Of a stretch of 60,584 nucleotides of DNA, positions 1-13,930 are shown piece after piece. Position 1 is the stretch's first letter, and each line of letters opens with the position of its first letter. Both the position numbers and the translations under genes were made by a program. The DNA comes from Spirogloea muscicola (Eukaryota; Streptophyta; Zygnematophyceae; Spirogloeales; Spirogloeaceae). The notes under the pieces are model-generated. The model saw nothing but the letters and a program-made list of their open reading frames with translations. It searched no databases and was not told where the DNA came from. The stretch covers positions 219,364 to 279,947 of the forward strand of contig WELB01000104.1 in assembly GCA_009602725.1 (NCBI GenBank), read 5' to 3'.

Positions 1-80
<80 letters not shown>
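1..80. repeat. (CT)n microsatellite
   Basis: Uninterrupted CT dinucleotides fill the first 80 bases, followed by a short C run. The tract starts at the window edge, so its full length is unknown. It lies upstream of the first visible DapL exon, probably in an intron. Confidence 0.95.
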
Positions 81-83
<3 letters not shown>

Positions 84-165
84 CCCCCATCACAAGGCCC
101 CTCGCCGCGAAGCAATCTGGGTAGTGGCGGTAGTCCTGACGTTGGCGCACTGTCGTGCGCTGCAG

Positions 166-3576
<3,411 letters not shown>

Positions 3577-3889
3577 TCAACAAGAGCATTGCAGACGCCT
3601 CCCTGCTTTGAGAAATAAGCATGTTGTTGACTGCACTGTTGACTTGTTAACCACGTGACTGTACAGTCGATCCTCACTGTCTGTTCATATCACAGCTAGT
3701 TGTTGTACTCTGAAGCCGCCACACCACACAAGCACAGTACTTCCAAGTACTTCACACAGATTTGACAATGCTCGCACGGGTCCAAATTCCTGGGTGGCGT
3801 GTGGTTCAGCAACTGTTAGCAAAGAACACATAGTTACTGCATTACATATAGGGCACTGCTAATAAAATCGCCACATTGGTAGTCTGTGC

Positions 3890-3894
3890 TGTAA
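3890..3894 (+). terminator. Candidate polyadenylation signal of DapL
   Basis: TGTAA, the chlorophyte polyadenylation signal, about 315 bases after the DapL stop. A second TGTAA follows near 3911. The pentamer is short and could occur by chance. Confidence 0.35.
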
Positions 3895-6800
3895 GGGGTT
3901 TGTTTGGGGTTGTAAGTTGCACGTCCCAAGAAGCAACCCATCCTTGCAACTCGTTCAACTTGCATGAGGTGCAAAGCGATCATTGTACGGAGTCCTGAAA
4001 AATTGCACTTGAAGGCCTATGAGTATGTACCAGAAGATGAGGAATATGCGAATAATGTTCAATTTTGATGATGATTGACAGCTTATTCTTGCACGCCGCA
4101 ATTGAATGCTCTTCCACGATGATCATTCCTATTAGACTGAACCAATCTCAACAGTTAAGTCACTCTCTTTCCTTGTAGGCTACTCCGGCTGTGATCAGGT
4201 TTAATCTGTCTACGACCTTGCCTGAGTAAGTTTCTGGGAGCACCAAGTCTATATTCAGAGCAACCAAGAAATACCTGACCTCAAGAGTAGGACATGGTCT
4301 TCTGCCCACATGCTCTGCCACATTGCACAGGGGTCAGCAAGAAGGAAGGACAGTAGTGCTCACAACAAGCTGGCAACTTTCTGCAATGAACTGTGCAAGC
4401 GTGCATCCATAGCTAGTAGAGGGGCATGACCAGTGTAGAGAGCTGTGAAATAGTAGTGACGTGTCAGGTGCCACTGTTGATGCAGTGTGCCATTCCTCAC
4501 TTTGTGGACACTGCTTCAAGAGGCAGCACCTGCAAGTGAACACATTCTCCGTCCAACCGGCATTTGGACTGTACGGACTGCCTGCGAATGCCGAAGTCTC
4601 CTTGTTGAGCAGCAGCCTACCGGAATAGTCATGCTGTCCTCAGGTGCAGGGCATATGTTGCCACATCCTCAAATGTTTTCAAGATATGAAAGGAGCACAT
4701 TCTGCTTAATTGGCATAGCCAGGAACACTACTGTGATATTGCAACTTTGCAACGATTCGAACAGCTGAGTCATCTCCTCTAGGTTGAGTATCTGCCACAT
4801 CCAGACACTACATCCGGGGAGTATGTTGTTATACTTGACTCTGCTTGCGGATATTGCTGCAATGCAAGCTTACTTGGTGGCAGAACCTCTTGAGCACACA
4901 TAGTGACAACAGCTTATGGACTAAATCTTAACAGCCTGGCCTTAGTGCTCAACTTCCGGAAGTCAAACTCCTAGTGATACATGCTTGACATCCTCCTACC
5001 AACAGATCATGTCAGTCTGAGGCATCACATCCACGAGTTTCAGAGCGATGGCTGTTGTGTTGTAGACTTTAAGACAAGGGTATCGACCATCAAAGGATCC
5101 ATGAATCAATGATGCTGCTATTGACTCACTCTTTCCTTCATAGAAGCATGTTCATAAATTCTAGTGAGAGGTGTTCCGTCTTGATAGAAGGTTTGCCAGA
5201 GAGAAGTCTTTGACCAACACTTCATACCACAGGTGTTCACAATCAAGTCATGATTGATTCCCCAGACAACCATTCTACTGTTACCACCAGAGCCATCATG
5301 CTTGAGCACAAAAATGCCTTGCACCAAAGCATATTGACCAGAGTCCAACCTCCGACAACAAACGACATAACAAAATCTCACTCAGCACTTGTCTGCTTTC
5401 GTACATCCCAGAACAGAGGCTCAGTACCTTCAAGTAATCTTTAACGACCCTGCCTAATTCGTTTGTTACAAATTAACAAGTAAACTACGTTTGCAACCAT
5501 GACTTCCCAAGGATGCTTCAGTCGGCAGGTCTCACATGATATTGACACGAGCATGCAATGGGTAGTACTCAAACATCAACTGTGAGCTTGATCGAAAAGA
5601 TAGCTTTCAAAAGCACCACGAAGATGTGCGGTGCGCTGCCTGTGGTAATAGTAGGGCCTCGGTCTTCCTCCGAATCACTCATCAAAACCCGCATTACTAG
5701 AATCTGTCAAAAGCCTGACTCACAACATTGACAATGTCACCTCTCTTCATAAGGAGGTAATTGAAATCAACTAGTCCTAATGCGGCGATTTAGGATATTC
5801 ACATATATAGTACCATCTGCAGGTGCAAAACATAAAGCCAAACATATCATCACTACTTTCATTCTACAAGTTATTGGATTGTCATACATCTGTGTCCAAT
5901 ATCACTGAGTCAAATGCATAGATCAGAGCACTGACTTGAACATCTGTATGGGGTGTGCACTGGCAAGGACAAGTGTTTCAAAACTGCTCAGAAATTTCTG
6001 AGCAGTGTGCCAGAGAAGCAGAGCTGCCAACACTCTCTGAATGGAAGGCCCAACTAATACCAGGAAGAACTGGACACATTACATTTTAGCACTCCTCAAT
6101 AACGGGCCAGTCTGAGAAAGGTAAAATAACGTAGATAGAGCTGCTGATGATGAATTGATACATGCAAGGCCAACATCTTTCCTAGACTTCCTCCAGTGTT
6201 TCCAGCAACAAACACATGCAGGAAACAAAGGAGCTTGCAATACGTGAAGAAGGGACGAAATTGGCCTATAGAGAGCATAGTGTAGAACTGCTTGTCACTT
6301 GCAAGGATCAACCTCCAGATTAACTGTAAAGCGCATTGTTTGGAAGCAAAGTGGGATCTCCTGTCTCGTGCTGGAGAGAAGCTGCGCAATTGCAGGCTGC
6401 ATACATCCTGCCAGATCCGTATCCTGGAAGAGCAGCCTTGCCAGTCTAGAGCTTGATCACTATCTGCCGCCTAGGCAAGAGGCACACATGCTGAACCAAG
6501 TTTCCCCTGCAGAATAGGCAATACAGCTTGCGAAAGCGTGCAACGTCCCCGAGGTGCTCTCCTTTTAAGACCTGCAGCTTCATAGTTAGCAAGAGGGCTA
6601 CAACAGAGTCCCACTCTTTTTCATACCATACTCCCGAGGAAGACTGCACAAATCAGTATCTTTGCAAGACTTCATGAGGGGCAGACAACCAAGACCAGAA
6701 CTCAAGATCCACAACGTGACAGGTACAAGCATCAACTCTTGCAGGTCTGCATACTGAGAACAGCACCTTAAGAGTAAACTGCACGTTTCTCAGAGACTAC

Positions 6801-7679
6801 TCACAGGTATTCGGGTATGACAAAAGCAGAAGACATACAAAGGCATTAAACTTTGCAACATGTATTTTCCTGTTGTTATTAGCTCTCACACTTCGAGTGC
6901 AGATGTCGACGATTTTCATTCACTCCACCAAAGATGACTATCCCTTTCTTAAAATTGGATATGCAGTCAATATCGATGATTCCAGGCATGCACTGTAAGC
7001 TGCACAAAGCGGCGGTTAGGCTGCAAACTGATGCCATCAAGAGAGGACAAATCTATGTGCCACACTTACGAAATGCTCCACCAGGTTGCGCCTATGTATT
7101 GCTCCCAAAGTCATAGCACGATAATTTCCCCTTGCTGTTCACATGATGTTGCCTGCTCTTTTCTGGTCTCCATGCGATTGTATACTGACGGGCTGAAGCA
7201 CGGCTTGCAAGGTAGGGGAACAACCCACCCATCTGTCCCGTCCTGGATGTTTGCAGAATGCTATGTTGCTCTTCATGCGTTTGCTAGGAGGTACCATGTT
7301 GTAAGATGTGCTGTGCATCCTCCTTGCCACAGCGAAGACTTGCCATCGACCTGCACAACCACACTGGGGCGTGGGACCTTGCCCACACCCCCACCCAACC
7401 AGGGCCTCTGCCCCACCCTTTATAATGATAGTTCCCGCCCCGTGAGCGCACCCATAGGGGCAGGGAACTGGAGGAGATACAGCCAGCCGCCGGGCTTTTC
7501 AGCCATGGGCAAGGACTGCGACACCCAGAGTCTTCCTTGGCCTAAACTTCCATCAAACAGCACGATGGATAAACTCATGCATGACATGCACGCCATGTGA
7601 AAGGGGGTGAGAGGAGAGGCCTCTGCAGGCAACCGACCAACCATCCTTAGTCTCTAGGAACAATATTATCCGGTCCCAG
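3895..7679. other. AT-richer intergenic stretch, possibly with an unidentified minus-strand split gene
   Basis: Nearly 3.8 kb with lower GC than the flanking genes and no domain I recognise. On the minus strand several short frames have balanced, protein-like composition: 5118-5381 (contains GIFVLKHDG and VVWGINHDLIVNTCGMKCW), about 5010-5145 in another frame (contains AASLIHGSFDGRYPCLKVYN and ALKLVDVMPQTDM), and 6446-6649 (contains VWYEKEWDSVVALLLTMKL). They could be exons of one minus-strand gene, or an old element. I could not join them through splice sites or name a family. No tRNA, rRNA or retrotransposon signature was seen. Confidence 0.3.
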
Positions 7680-7965
7680 TCACCACGCCTCTCCCAAAAA
7701 TGATAGTAGCCTGCACCTGAAACAAGGAACCAGCGTGCGCTTAGGCGACCAAGTGCAACATAAGCTGCTGTAGAAGTTGGCTGACAAACTGCTCAGCATA
7801 CTCAGAATCGCCATGAATGAACATTGGCCATCAACGAGACAAGGACGCATGTGTATTGCTAACCTTGTCTTCATCCCAGCGATATGACACCGGAACGCCA
7901 AAGCCACCATAGGCCTAGGCACATCCGAACACTGATGAAGGTACAGCGGCTGCGTCGGCGGTACA

Positions 7966-8001
<36 letters not shown>

Positions 8002-8103
8002 GGCGGCGTCGACGTCGGCGGAACAGGCGGCGGAACAGGCGACGACGGCGGCAATGGCGGCGTCGGCGAAACAGGCGGCGAAGAAGGCGGCGGAACAGGC
8101 GGC

Positions 8104-8134
<31 letters not shown>

Positions 8135-8258
8135 GTCGTCGCGGTGGCGGCGGCTGGCGGAGGAGGCAGTTGCGGCGGCTAAGGACTGAACTGGTTGAAG
8201 AATGCGGTTGACGGGGAACCTTGGGGCACATATGCACCGCATGTGCTAAATGTAGCAC
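7680..8258 (-). CDS. Proline-rich reading frame (extensin/HRGP-like or FH1-like), unassigned
   Basis: A 192-codon minus-strand frame. Its centre is almost pure proline with interspersed Ser, Val and Thr (PPPSSPPVSPTPPLPPSSP, PPPPVPPTQP), flanked by ordinary sequence (YLHQCSDVPRPMVALAFRC). Such runs occur in hydroxyproline-rich wall glycoproteins and pherophorins of green algae and in formin FH1 domains. No signal peptide or second domain is visible, so function is not assigned. The other frames of the same GC-triplet array read as Arg- or Ala-rich runs, so the frame could be an accident of the repeat. The ATG at the right end is only the longest-frame start. It could be the 5' exon of the unidentified minus-strand gene suggested to its left. 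Confidence 0.3.
7966..8160. repeat. GGC-type triplet array
   Basis: Imperfect GGC/CGG triplets with embedded GGAACA and GACGAC variants, about 195 bases. The plus strand is purine/G-rich. It encodes the polyproline core of the minus-strand frame described above. Confidence 0.9.
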
Positions 8259-8719
8259 ATCCCCTCATTTGGAGGTACCTGTGGCGGCACGGGGGGGTTG
8301 CCCGACCGGCTCGGGGGCAGCCAAAGCCGGCGGCATCAGCGAATGCCTCCAACTCTACCTCCCTCCCTACATATAGCGAGAGGTGCGGGGGGGCCTGCCG
8401 GCGCGACCCCGCCATGACGCGGCGAGGAGGTCGGCCGCCACGCGGCTGGCCCATCTCAGCCGTTGCGATCCCACCGAAGATGCCCATCGGACGGCAAACG
8501 TTGGCCAAGTGGGCACACAGGTGCCGCCGGCCACGCGCGTCGAACTGCGACGATATTCTACTGACGTGAACAAAACGTCTTCACGCGACTGTGTCGAGAA
8601 GATGGGAGGAGAAGACGGAGGCCGTTTCCGCGAAGATAAAATAAAGGAAGAAGAAGGCGCGCGGTGCGCATGGAATGAAAGGAGGCCAGATCAAGCCAGT
8701 ACCTGTCCAGGCAAGACAG
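8259..8719. other. GC-rich stretch without recognised feature
   Basis: High-GC sequence between the triplet array and the first LINE tail. Open frames exist on both strands but none resembles a known domain. No element boundary could be placed. Confidence 0.4.
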
Positions 8720-8905
8720 AGAAGAAAGAAGAAAGTGCTCGCCCATTGAGAATAGGGGCTGGAAAAGCCAGCCCAAAAAAGAATCAACAAATGACGAGAA
8801 GGGGGCCAGGGGAAGCGCTAAATAAAACAGGCACACAGAAACAAAGCAGCTAGGATCACTTAGTAACCCCTGCAGCCTTAGGTCAGAGACGCTAGGCTCC
8901 TGGAG
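8720..8905 (-). mobile_element. LINE 3'-tail copy A
   Basis: Minus-strand 3' untranslated tail of the non-LTR family. In element sense it runs from the diverged end of the coding region through the pyrimidine-rich segment to the stem-loop GGGCTGG/CTTTT/CCAGCCC (plus 8756-8774) and then CTCAATGGGCGAGCACTTTC with a TTC-rich end. It aligns by eye with the tail that follows the ORF of the long copy at 22,225-22,365. Everything 5' of the tail is missing, as expected for 5'-truncated insertion. Confidence 0.75.
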
Positions 8906-8919
8906 AAGAGGGGCTAAGG

Positions 8920-9043
8920 AAAAAGAAGAAGAAAGTGCTCGCCCATTGAGAATAGGGGCTGGAACAACCAGCCCGAAAAAGAAGGAAAGGGGCTCGCTGC
9001 TGCCTCCAGGAAGAAGGTGCTCGCCCATTGAGAAGAGGGGCTG
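8920..9043 (-). mobile_element. LINE 3'-end fragments B and C
   Basis: Two very short minus-strand 3' ends. B has the stem-loop at 8956-8974 with a changed loop. C (about 9003-9043) keeps only the terminal GAGCACC and the CTCAATGGGC region. C abuts the oppositely oriented copy D at about 9044, giving an inverted junction. Confidence 0.65.
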
Positions 9044-9250
9044 GAAGGGGACCCACTTCCACGAGCCTAGCATCTCCGACCTGCGGCTGCTTAGCAGAGC
9101 AGAGTTACTGAGTGATTCGTAGCTGCTTTGTTTCTCTGTGTGCATGTTTTTCTTAGCGCTTCCCCTGGCCCCCTTCTCGTACTCTGTTCATTCTTTTTTG
9201 GGCTGGCTTTTCCAGCCCCTATTCTCAATGGGCGAGCACTTTCTTCTTGA
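9044..9250 (+). mobile_element. LINE 3'-tail copy D
   Basis: Plus-strand copy beginning inside the last codons of the LINE ORF (matching 22,166 onward), then the stop region, the UTR and the perfect stem-loop at 9200-9218, ending CACTTTCTTCTT. Alignment with copy K is strong over its whole length, with scattered substitutions and a small insertion near the ORF end. Confidence 0.8.
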
Positions 9251-9359
9251 AGAAAAGCCAGCCCAAACCAAATGGACAAAGGTCTAAGGAAGAGAAGAAC
9301 GAGACAAGTGGCGCGCTAAACGGTGGGGAAGACAAGCCGAGCCAGTACACTTGTTCAGA

Positions 9360-9519
9360 TTTGGACGAGTGCAAAAAGAAAAGAAGAAAGTGCTCGCCCA
9401 TTGAGGATAGGGGCTGGAAAAGCCAGCCCAAAAAAGATTGAACAGAGTACGAGAAGGGGGCCAGGGGAAGCGCTAAGAAAAACAAGCACACGAAGCAGCT
9501 ACGAAGCACTCAGTAAAAT
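9360..9519 (-). mobile_element. LINE 3'-tail copy E
   Basis: Minus-strand tail with the perfect stem-loop at 9411-9429 and the GGGGGCCAGGGGAAGCGCTAAG segment typical of the family tail. It ends against the foldback repeat at 9520. Confidence 0.75.
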
Positions 9520-9603
9520 AAAGCGCGGCCAGATCGACTGGTGGCTGGGAAAGGCCAGCCCAAAGAAATGGACAAAAGCCACCAGTCAATCTGGCCGCGC
9601 TTT
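9520..9603. repeat. Near-perfect foldback (27-bp arms)
   Basis: Arms 9520-9546 and 9577-9603 are reverse complements over 27 bases with one mismatch. The 30-base spacer contains the LINE-type segment GGGAAAGGCCAGCCC. The right arm is followed by CTTTCTTTCTG. It looks like two inverted LINE 3' ends fused and then kept as a palindrome, or a tiny MITE-like element. A stable RNA hairpin would form from either strand. Confidence 0.85.
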
Positions 9604-9699
9604 CTTTCTGTGCAAAAAGTGGAGCTACACAAGAAGCAGTGGCTTTCAAGAAAGAAAGAAAGAAATTGCTCGACCATAGGAAAAGAGAATGCGTGTGTA

Positions 9700-10400
9700 C
9701 TAATCGATGGAGGGCCAAGTGTGGCCAAGTACATAAGGAAAGCACATTGACAAATGTACGTCACCTGCTGCTAAGCTGACCCGCTCAGTAAGCACGAGTC
9801 AGCACATAGAGGTCGCTAACTAATGCCCGAATACCGGACGGCAATCGACAAGCTCTTGAGCTACCAGCTAAGGCTCGACCAGCTTTCTGATGCAACGCAT
9901 GAGCCTGAGCTCGCTGCAGACAAGCTGACTCTGGACGACGCAAGAATGACAAGTAGCCTGCCGGCATGCCCATCTGAGCTGAGGAAGCATGTCCTCACGT
10001 CAAGCGTATCCCAAGCTTGCAATATTCTCCAGCAAGGTGTGGAAGCGAGGGCCATGCAGCCGAAAGCTTCGATGACCGCCGGTAGTAGGTGATCGCTGCG
10101 GGGGTAGTCAGAAGAGTGTCAGAGCTTTCCATGCTCAGCACCTCCCACTGCGTGGCCAGCAATGTGCGTCGATGCTGGACTCTTGTACGCCTCCGTCACA
10201 ACCACATCGATCAAGGCTTGTGGGCCTCCGCCAGGTTGTACACACACAATGTCCAGGGTGCGACGGTGATGTCGTTCCTGGGCATCCGTGGTGATGAGCA
10301 TTACATTGCTTACTTCCAGAATGGCGCAGTAGCCGGCGTCGCGCATCAGGCCCGCCAGGGCGTCCCGTTGGAGATTATGGACGCCCACCACCTCAGGGCC
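9700..10400 (-). mobile_element. LINE copy G, C-terminal half (subfamily 2)
   Basis: Minus-strand remnant. In element order it has the endonuclease-like segment (RRTLDIVCVQPGGGP then ALIDVVVTEAY, about 10,180-10,290), a damaged middle, the conserved C-terminus (QRAQAHALHQKAGRAL then SDLYVLTRAY, stop near 9785) and a tail GGGTCAGCTTAGCAGCAGG shared with the copies at 35.6-35.8 and 56.1-56.3 kb. Several frame breaks are present. Confidence 0.75.
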
Positions 10401-10520
10401 TAAAAAGAGGGCTAGCAAAGCCAGCCCAGAAAAGAATGGACAATATCCGAAGGCCACAAAGAGAAAGGGCTCGCCCATTGAGGATAGGGGCTGGATAAGC
10501 CAGCCCAAAAGAAAGTGAAC
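10401..10520 (-). mobile_element. Two LINE 3'-end stem-loop fragments
   Basis: Minus-strand stem-loops at 10,409-10,427 (one stem change) and 10,488-10,506 (perfect stem, ATAAG loop on the plus strand), the second followed by the family's terminal GGGCTCGCCCATTGAGGATA on the plus strand. Only the last 40-60 bases of the element are kept. Confidence 0.7.
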
Positions 10521-10929
10521 AACCTACGAAACGGTGCCGAAACGTAAAAACTACTCAACTGACACGGAATGATGCGGATGGAAGCTAAGTATCCCTAGAG
10601 GGGGCGAGGTCTGCCGGAACACAAGAAGGAAAGGGAAGGACTAGTTAGGAGGTCGCGGAGGCTGTTGGCGGCCGTAGAAGATATGGGGGGAAGTATGTTC
10701 TTCTCCCGTCAGAAGCAGCGGCTGTGGGTAGCCAGCGGAAAGAAATTCTTTTTTAGCGGAAACACTCTTACAGTGGAGGGCGATAGCTGTATTGGCCAGC
10801 CTAGAAAAGAACCCCAGAAAAGTGTAAGTCGTTCAAAAAGATAAAAAGAAGTAAAGGGAGCGCTTGAAATGAAAGGGAGGCCAATCCATGCCAATACATT
10901 GTTCAGGCAAAGTGTAGTGCAAACTAAAC
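10521..10929. other. Degraded repeat-like DNA
   Basis: No gene recognised. Contains scattered pieces resembling the LINE tail, such as GGCCAGCCTAGAAAAGAACC near 10,795, too diverged to delimit. Confidence 0.4.
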
Positions 10930-12440
10930 AAGGCTACATAATATGGAGACCGAAAGTAAGGTGCCTAAGTTGACATTAGTACCCACGGGTGAGCACAAAC
11001 AAATCCGACAAGCTAATTTGGGGAGCTGGAGCGCCGCCACGAAAGCTGAAAGGCCTGACTTAGAGCGCGCCCAGCACATTGATGAAGAGCCAATGCTTGC
11101 GAGCGAGCGCTTCAAAATAGGCGAGATCCGCATTCTGCTCTATGCAACTAAGGCCTGCGGAACGCTGGAGTGACCCAAGCTGCCCCCCCGACTCCGACAA
11201 CGCGCATCAAGCAGCCGGGCCAGATGCTGGATCAGGGAGGACCATTTTACGCCGTAGCCTCCGTAGATATCCATGGCACAAGGATAAAGATGGTCCCCTC
11301 GGGGATGATCCTGGTAGTGCCGCTCCTTCTTGCGCTCCGCGCTGGACGTGGCCCAGCTAGACACGGTTGCCGTGGGTGTGCCAACCTTGTATGCATTGAT
11401 CAGTACCACGTCCAGGAGCAGATGAGGCCCACCGCCCTGGGGGGTGGCGACTACGTCCAGACGCTGCACGTATGGCTTGCCGCGCCTTAAGGAGATTGGC
11501 ATGATGCCGGACACCTCCACCGCCGGATGATCCCCCACCTCTCGCACAACTCAAAACATAGGTATCCGAGTAAGTCGTGGGAGGCAATGCGCTCACCCGC
11601 CTCAACACACCTCAGCATGTGCGCAGCTAGAGCGAGCTTGTCATCGGCAAAAAATTTATCCACACTCGCACTGGCGGATGCCAGCCAAGCAAGGGGGGGA
11701 AAGGCCGAGGTGGTGATGAAGCGCTGTACGAATCAGGTTGTCTGAGAGCCGAAGGGACTCGTATATCGGCAGAGCGTTTAGCCACTCAGACGCGCCCGGG
11801 GAGCTGATGGAAAGGAGCCGGGTGAGGCCATGTCCATCGTCCTTGAGCAGTCCATTCAGTTCAGAGGCGGCCTGCACGTCTGCAGCGTGAGTGTAATGGG
11901 CCTGCGCTTTTCTGTCGGAACAGCGTGCCCATGCCGCTAAATCTACATGACCCTCTGCAAGTGATGGTAAGGAGCAAGAGAGGTCACGTAGTGCTGCGAT
12001 CAGAGAAAGCTGGAAGGGCAGCTTCCCTGCTGCAACGCCTGCTATGGCGGGAGCCAAAACAGCCTGGCCCTCAGGATGAAGCAACTGGAGATGGTGGAGG
12101 CTACTTGGACCCAGCAACCCACGTGAGCTGCTTGGAACAGCCAGTGGCGAGCCAGTGGACGGCACCCAAGGCCGCCTTTGCTGGGAGGAAGGGTACACTG
12201 TAGGATGGCCGCCAGCGTGGCGAATAGATTGGGATGGCCCACCAGGCCGTGAAGAGCCTGTTGGAGTCTGGAGTCCACGGTAGAGTAGATGGCGTTAAAT
12301 TGCAGAGGTGGGGGGCACAGTCCACAACAGGTAAGTGGGACGCTGGGCCACACACGGGTGAGGATGGCCACCGCAAGCTGCGCGTCCTGTAAGAAGGATC
12401 TCTCTCAAGAAGGAGAAAGTGCTCGCCCATTGAGGATAGG
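10930..12440 (-). mobile_element. LINE copy H, RT C-terminal region to tail (subfamily 1)
   Basis: Minus-strand, about 1.5 kb. In element order: a distal reverse-transcriptase/thumb segment (STVDSRLQQALHGLVGHPN, LPPSKGGLGCRPLARHW), a conserved linker (SSPGASEWLNALPI, LGLSPPCLAGIRQCECG), the endonuclease-like core (VQRLDVVATPQGGGP, LLLDVVLINAY), RHYQDHPRGDHLYPCAMDIYG and a diverged C-terminus near 10,960. A further 3'-end fragment (GAAAGTGCTCGCCCATTGAGG) sits at 12,410-12,440 at its 5' side. Frameshifts and stops show it is dead. The 5' part (start, ORF1, most of RT) is absent. Confidence 0.8.
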
Positions 12441-12639
12441 GGCTGGGCCGGGAGGGGTCTGGAGATGGTTCTCAAGGGTGGACTCCACAACTTGCTCCAC
12501 AATCTGCTCCACAGGGTGGACTCCACATGAACCGACCCAAACCCAAACCCAACGGGGCTCCAAGCACACCAAGAAGAAACAGCGGGAAAATAAGAAACAG
12601 CCCTTCCCATGTAAGGCAATGTGTTGTGAAGAAGGTGAG

Positions 12640-13334
12640 CTCATCCAAATGGGGCGAGGGCTGTGAGAAGCCAGCCCGAAACAATGTGGACTAGGTCCGA
12701 AATGGGCTGAAAAGTGCCGAAAGAGGCTCTTTCACTGAGAGGTCAGCCCACCTATTGAGCGCCAACTTGCAAAAACCATGCAGATATCATCATCAAAGTA
12801 ATATCCTGCTTCTTGCTCCTTCCGGCCCTTTCAGACCTTGGTAGCTTATTAGGAAACATAGAAGAAACAGCAATGCCAATGCAAGGCAATGGCTGTGAGA
12901 GGCCAGCGCATAGGATTGTGTAGGAGAGAAAGATTCTTCCAGTAGAGGGCGATGGCTGTGATTGACCCAAAAGGAATGTACAAGGTCTGAAAGGGCCGGA
13001 AGGAGCAGAAAGCCCGATACTACTCTCCGTGAATTCTGCGAGTGAGCGCTCAACACATTCCTCGTTAGCAAGTGCAGATTAGAATGATTAGAGGGCGGAA
13101 ACAGATGGGGCCAGAAGTTGGAAATAGGAGCTTCCGTCGCTCAGTTTCTGCATATTACCTGCAACTTCAGGCCCTTTCAGCTTCTATGTTCATCGTCTGG
13201 GCTGCCCTCTCACATATATTGCTCTTACATTTGGAGAGCCGTTTGCCTCGGCTGCGGGGCATTCGTGGCATTGCAAGAAACAGCACTTCATGAAAGGCAT
13301 TGGCTGTGAGAGACCAGCCCAGAGGAATGAAAAA
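12640..13334 (-). mobile_element. Cluster of short LINE 3'-end remnants
   Basis: Minus-strand stem-loop-like pieces at 12,658-12,677 (GGGCTGTGAGAAGCCAGCCC), about 12,885-12,902, about 12,948-12,972 and about 13,306-13,325. Each is next to GGGCGAGG- or AGAGGGCGATGG-type flanks. No coding sequence survives. The remaining bases show nothing recognisable. Confidence 0.55.
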
Positions 13335-13479
13335 GAGAAGAGCTCGCCCATAGAGAAGAGGGGCTGGCAAAGCCAACCCAAAAAGAATGGACATTGTCCA
13401 AAGCCAAAGAAAAAAGTGCCAGAAAAGGACTACACTACAAAGCACGAGTCGGTGCGGAGGGAGATGCAGATGGATGCTC
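13335..13479 (-). mobile_element. 3' half of LINE copy I (interrupted by copia)
   Basis: Minus-strand LINE tail with stem-loop at 13,361-13,379 and the terminal TATGGGCGAGCTCTTC. It is the continuation of the ORF end found at 18,945-19,170; the copia element separates the two. Confidence 0.75.
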
Positions 13480-13922
13480 TGAAAGTTTTCCTGGGCTGCG
13501 TGCTCTTGTACCTGCCCCTGTACCTGTCCCTGTGTGTTGTACACAGCGTTTTCAGAGTCTGCATTCCTCCAGTCGTGCTCCTCCATTGGACGTCCTCCAG
13601 GTCCAGCAGATCGCTCTCGTTGAGGCGGCGGCCCAGCAGAGCGACCTCGTCGCAGTGGCTCAGATGCAATTGTGCTCATGACGTCAAACAGATTCAGATC
13701 TCAGACAGACAGTCAGACAGCACAGGCTCCGCCCTCACCCAAGGTGGGTGGCAGCCATGGCTAGGGCGCACGGGCGCGTGACCGCGTGGCCTCAGATGTA
13801 GAGTGTGAGCCGACCGGTGCCCGAGGCCTCCCTTATCCAGGGGAAACTCCAAGGGCCCAATGAGACGGGCGGGATGGTCACTCACCCCGACCCGCCGAAT
13901 CAACATATTACAATATTCAACA
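13480..13922 (-). repeat. Copia 3' LTR
   Basis: 443 bp, reading TGTTGAATATTG...AACTTTCA in element sense. About 97.7% identical by eye to the 5' LTR. Like its partner it carries an open frame starting MEEHDWRN, which in the 5' copy is the start of gag. Confidence 0.93.
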
Positions 13923-13930
13923 CTCCCACT
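13923..13930 (-). other. Copia polypurine tract
   Basis: AGTGGGAG in element sense directly abuts the TG of the 3' LTR, the expected place for plus-strand priming. The pol stop codon (13,929-13,931) overlaps it. Confidence 0.75.

Noticed and set aside
7960-8190. Arg-rich and Ala-rich frames over the GGC array
   Set aside because: Alternative-frame readings of a triplet repeat; only the proline-rich minus frame has plausible flanks.
8558-9764. Overlapping frames translating to SARPLRIGAGKASPKK-type peptides as a conserved gene family
   Set aside because: They are translations of the LINE 3' UTR hairpin; the similarity is at DNA level, in both orientations and all frames.
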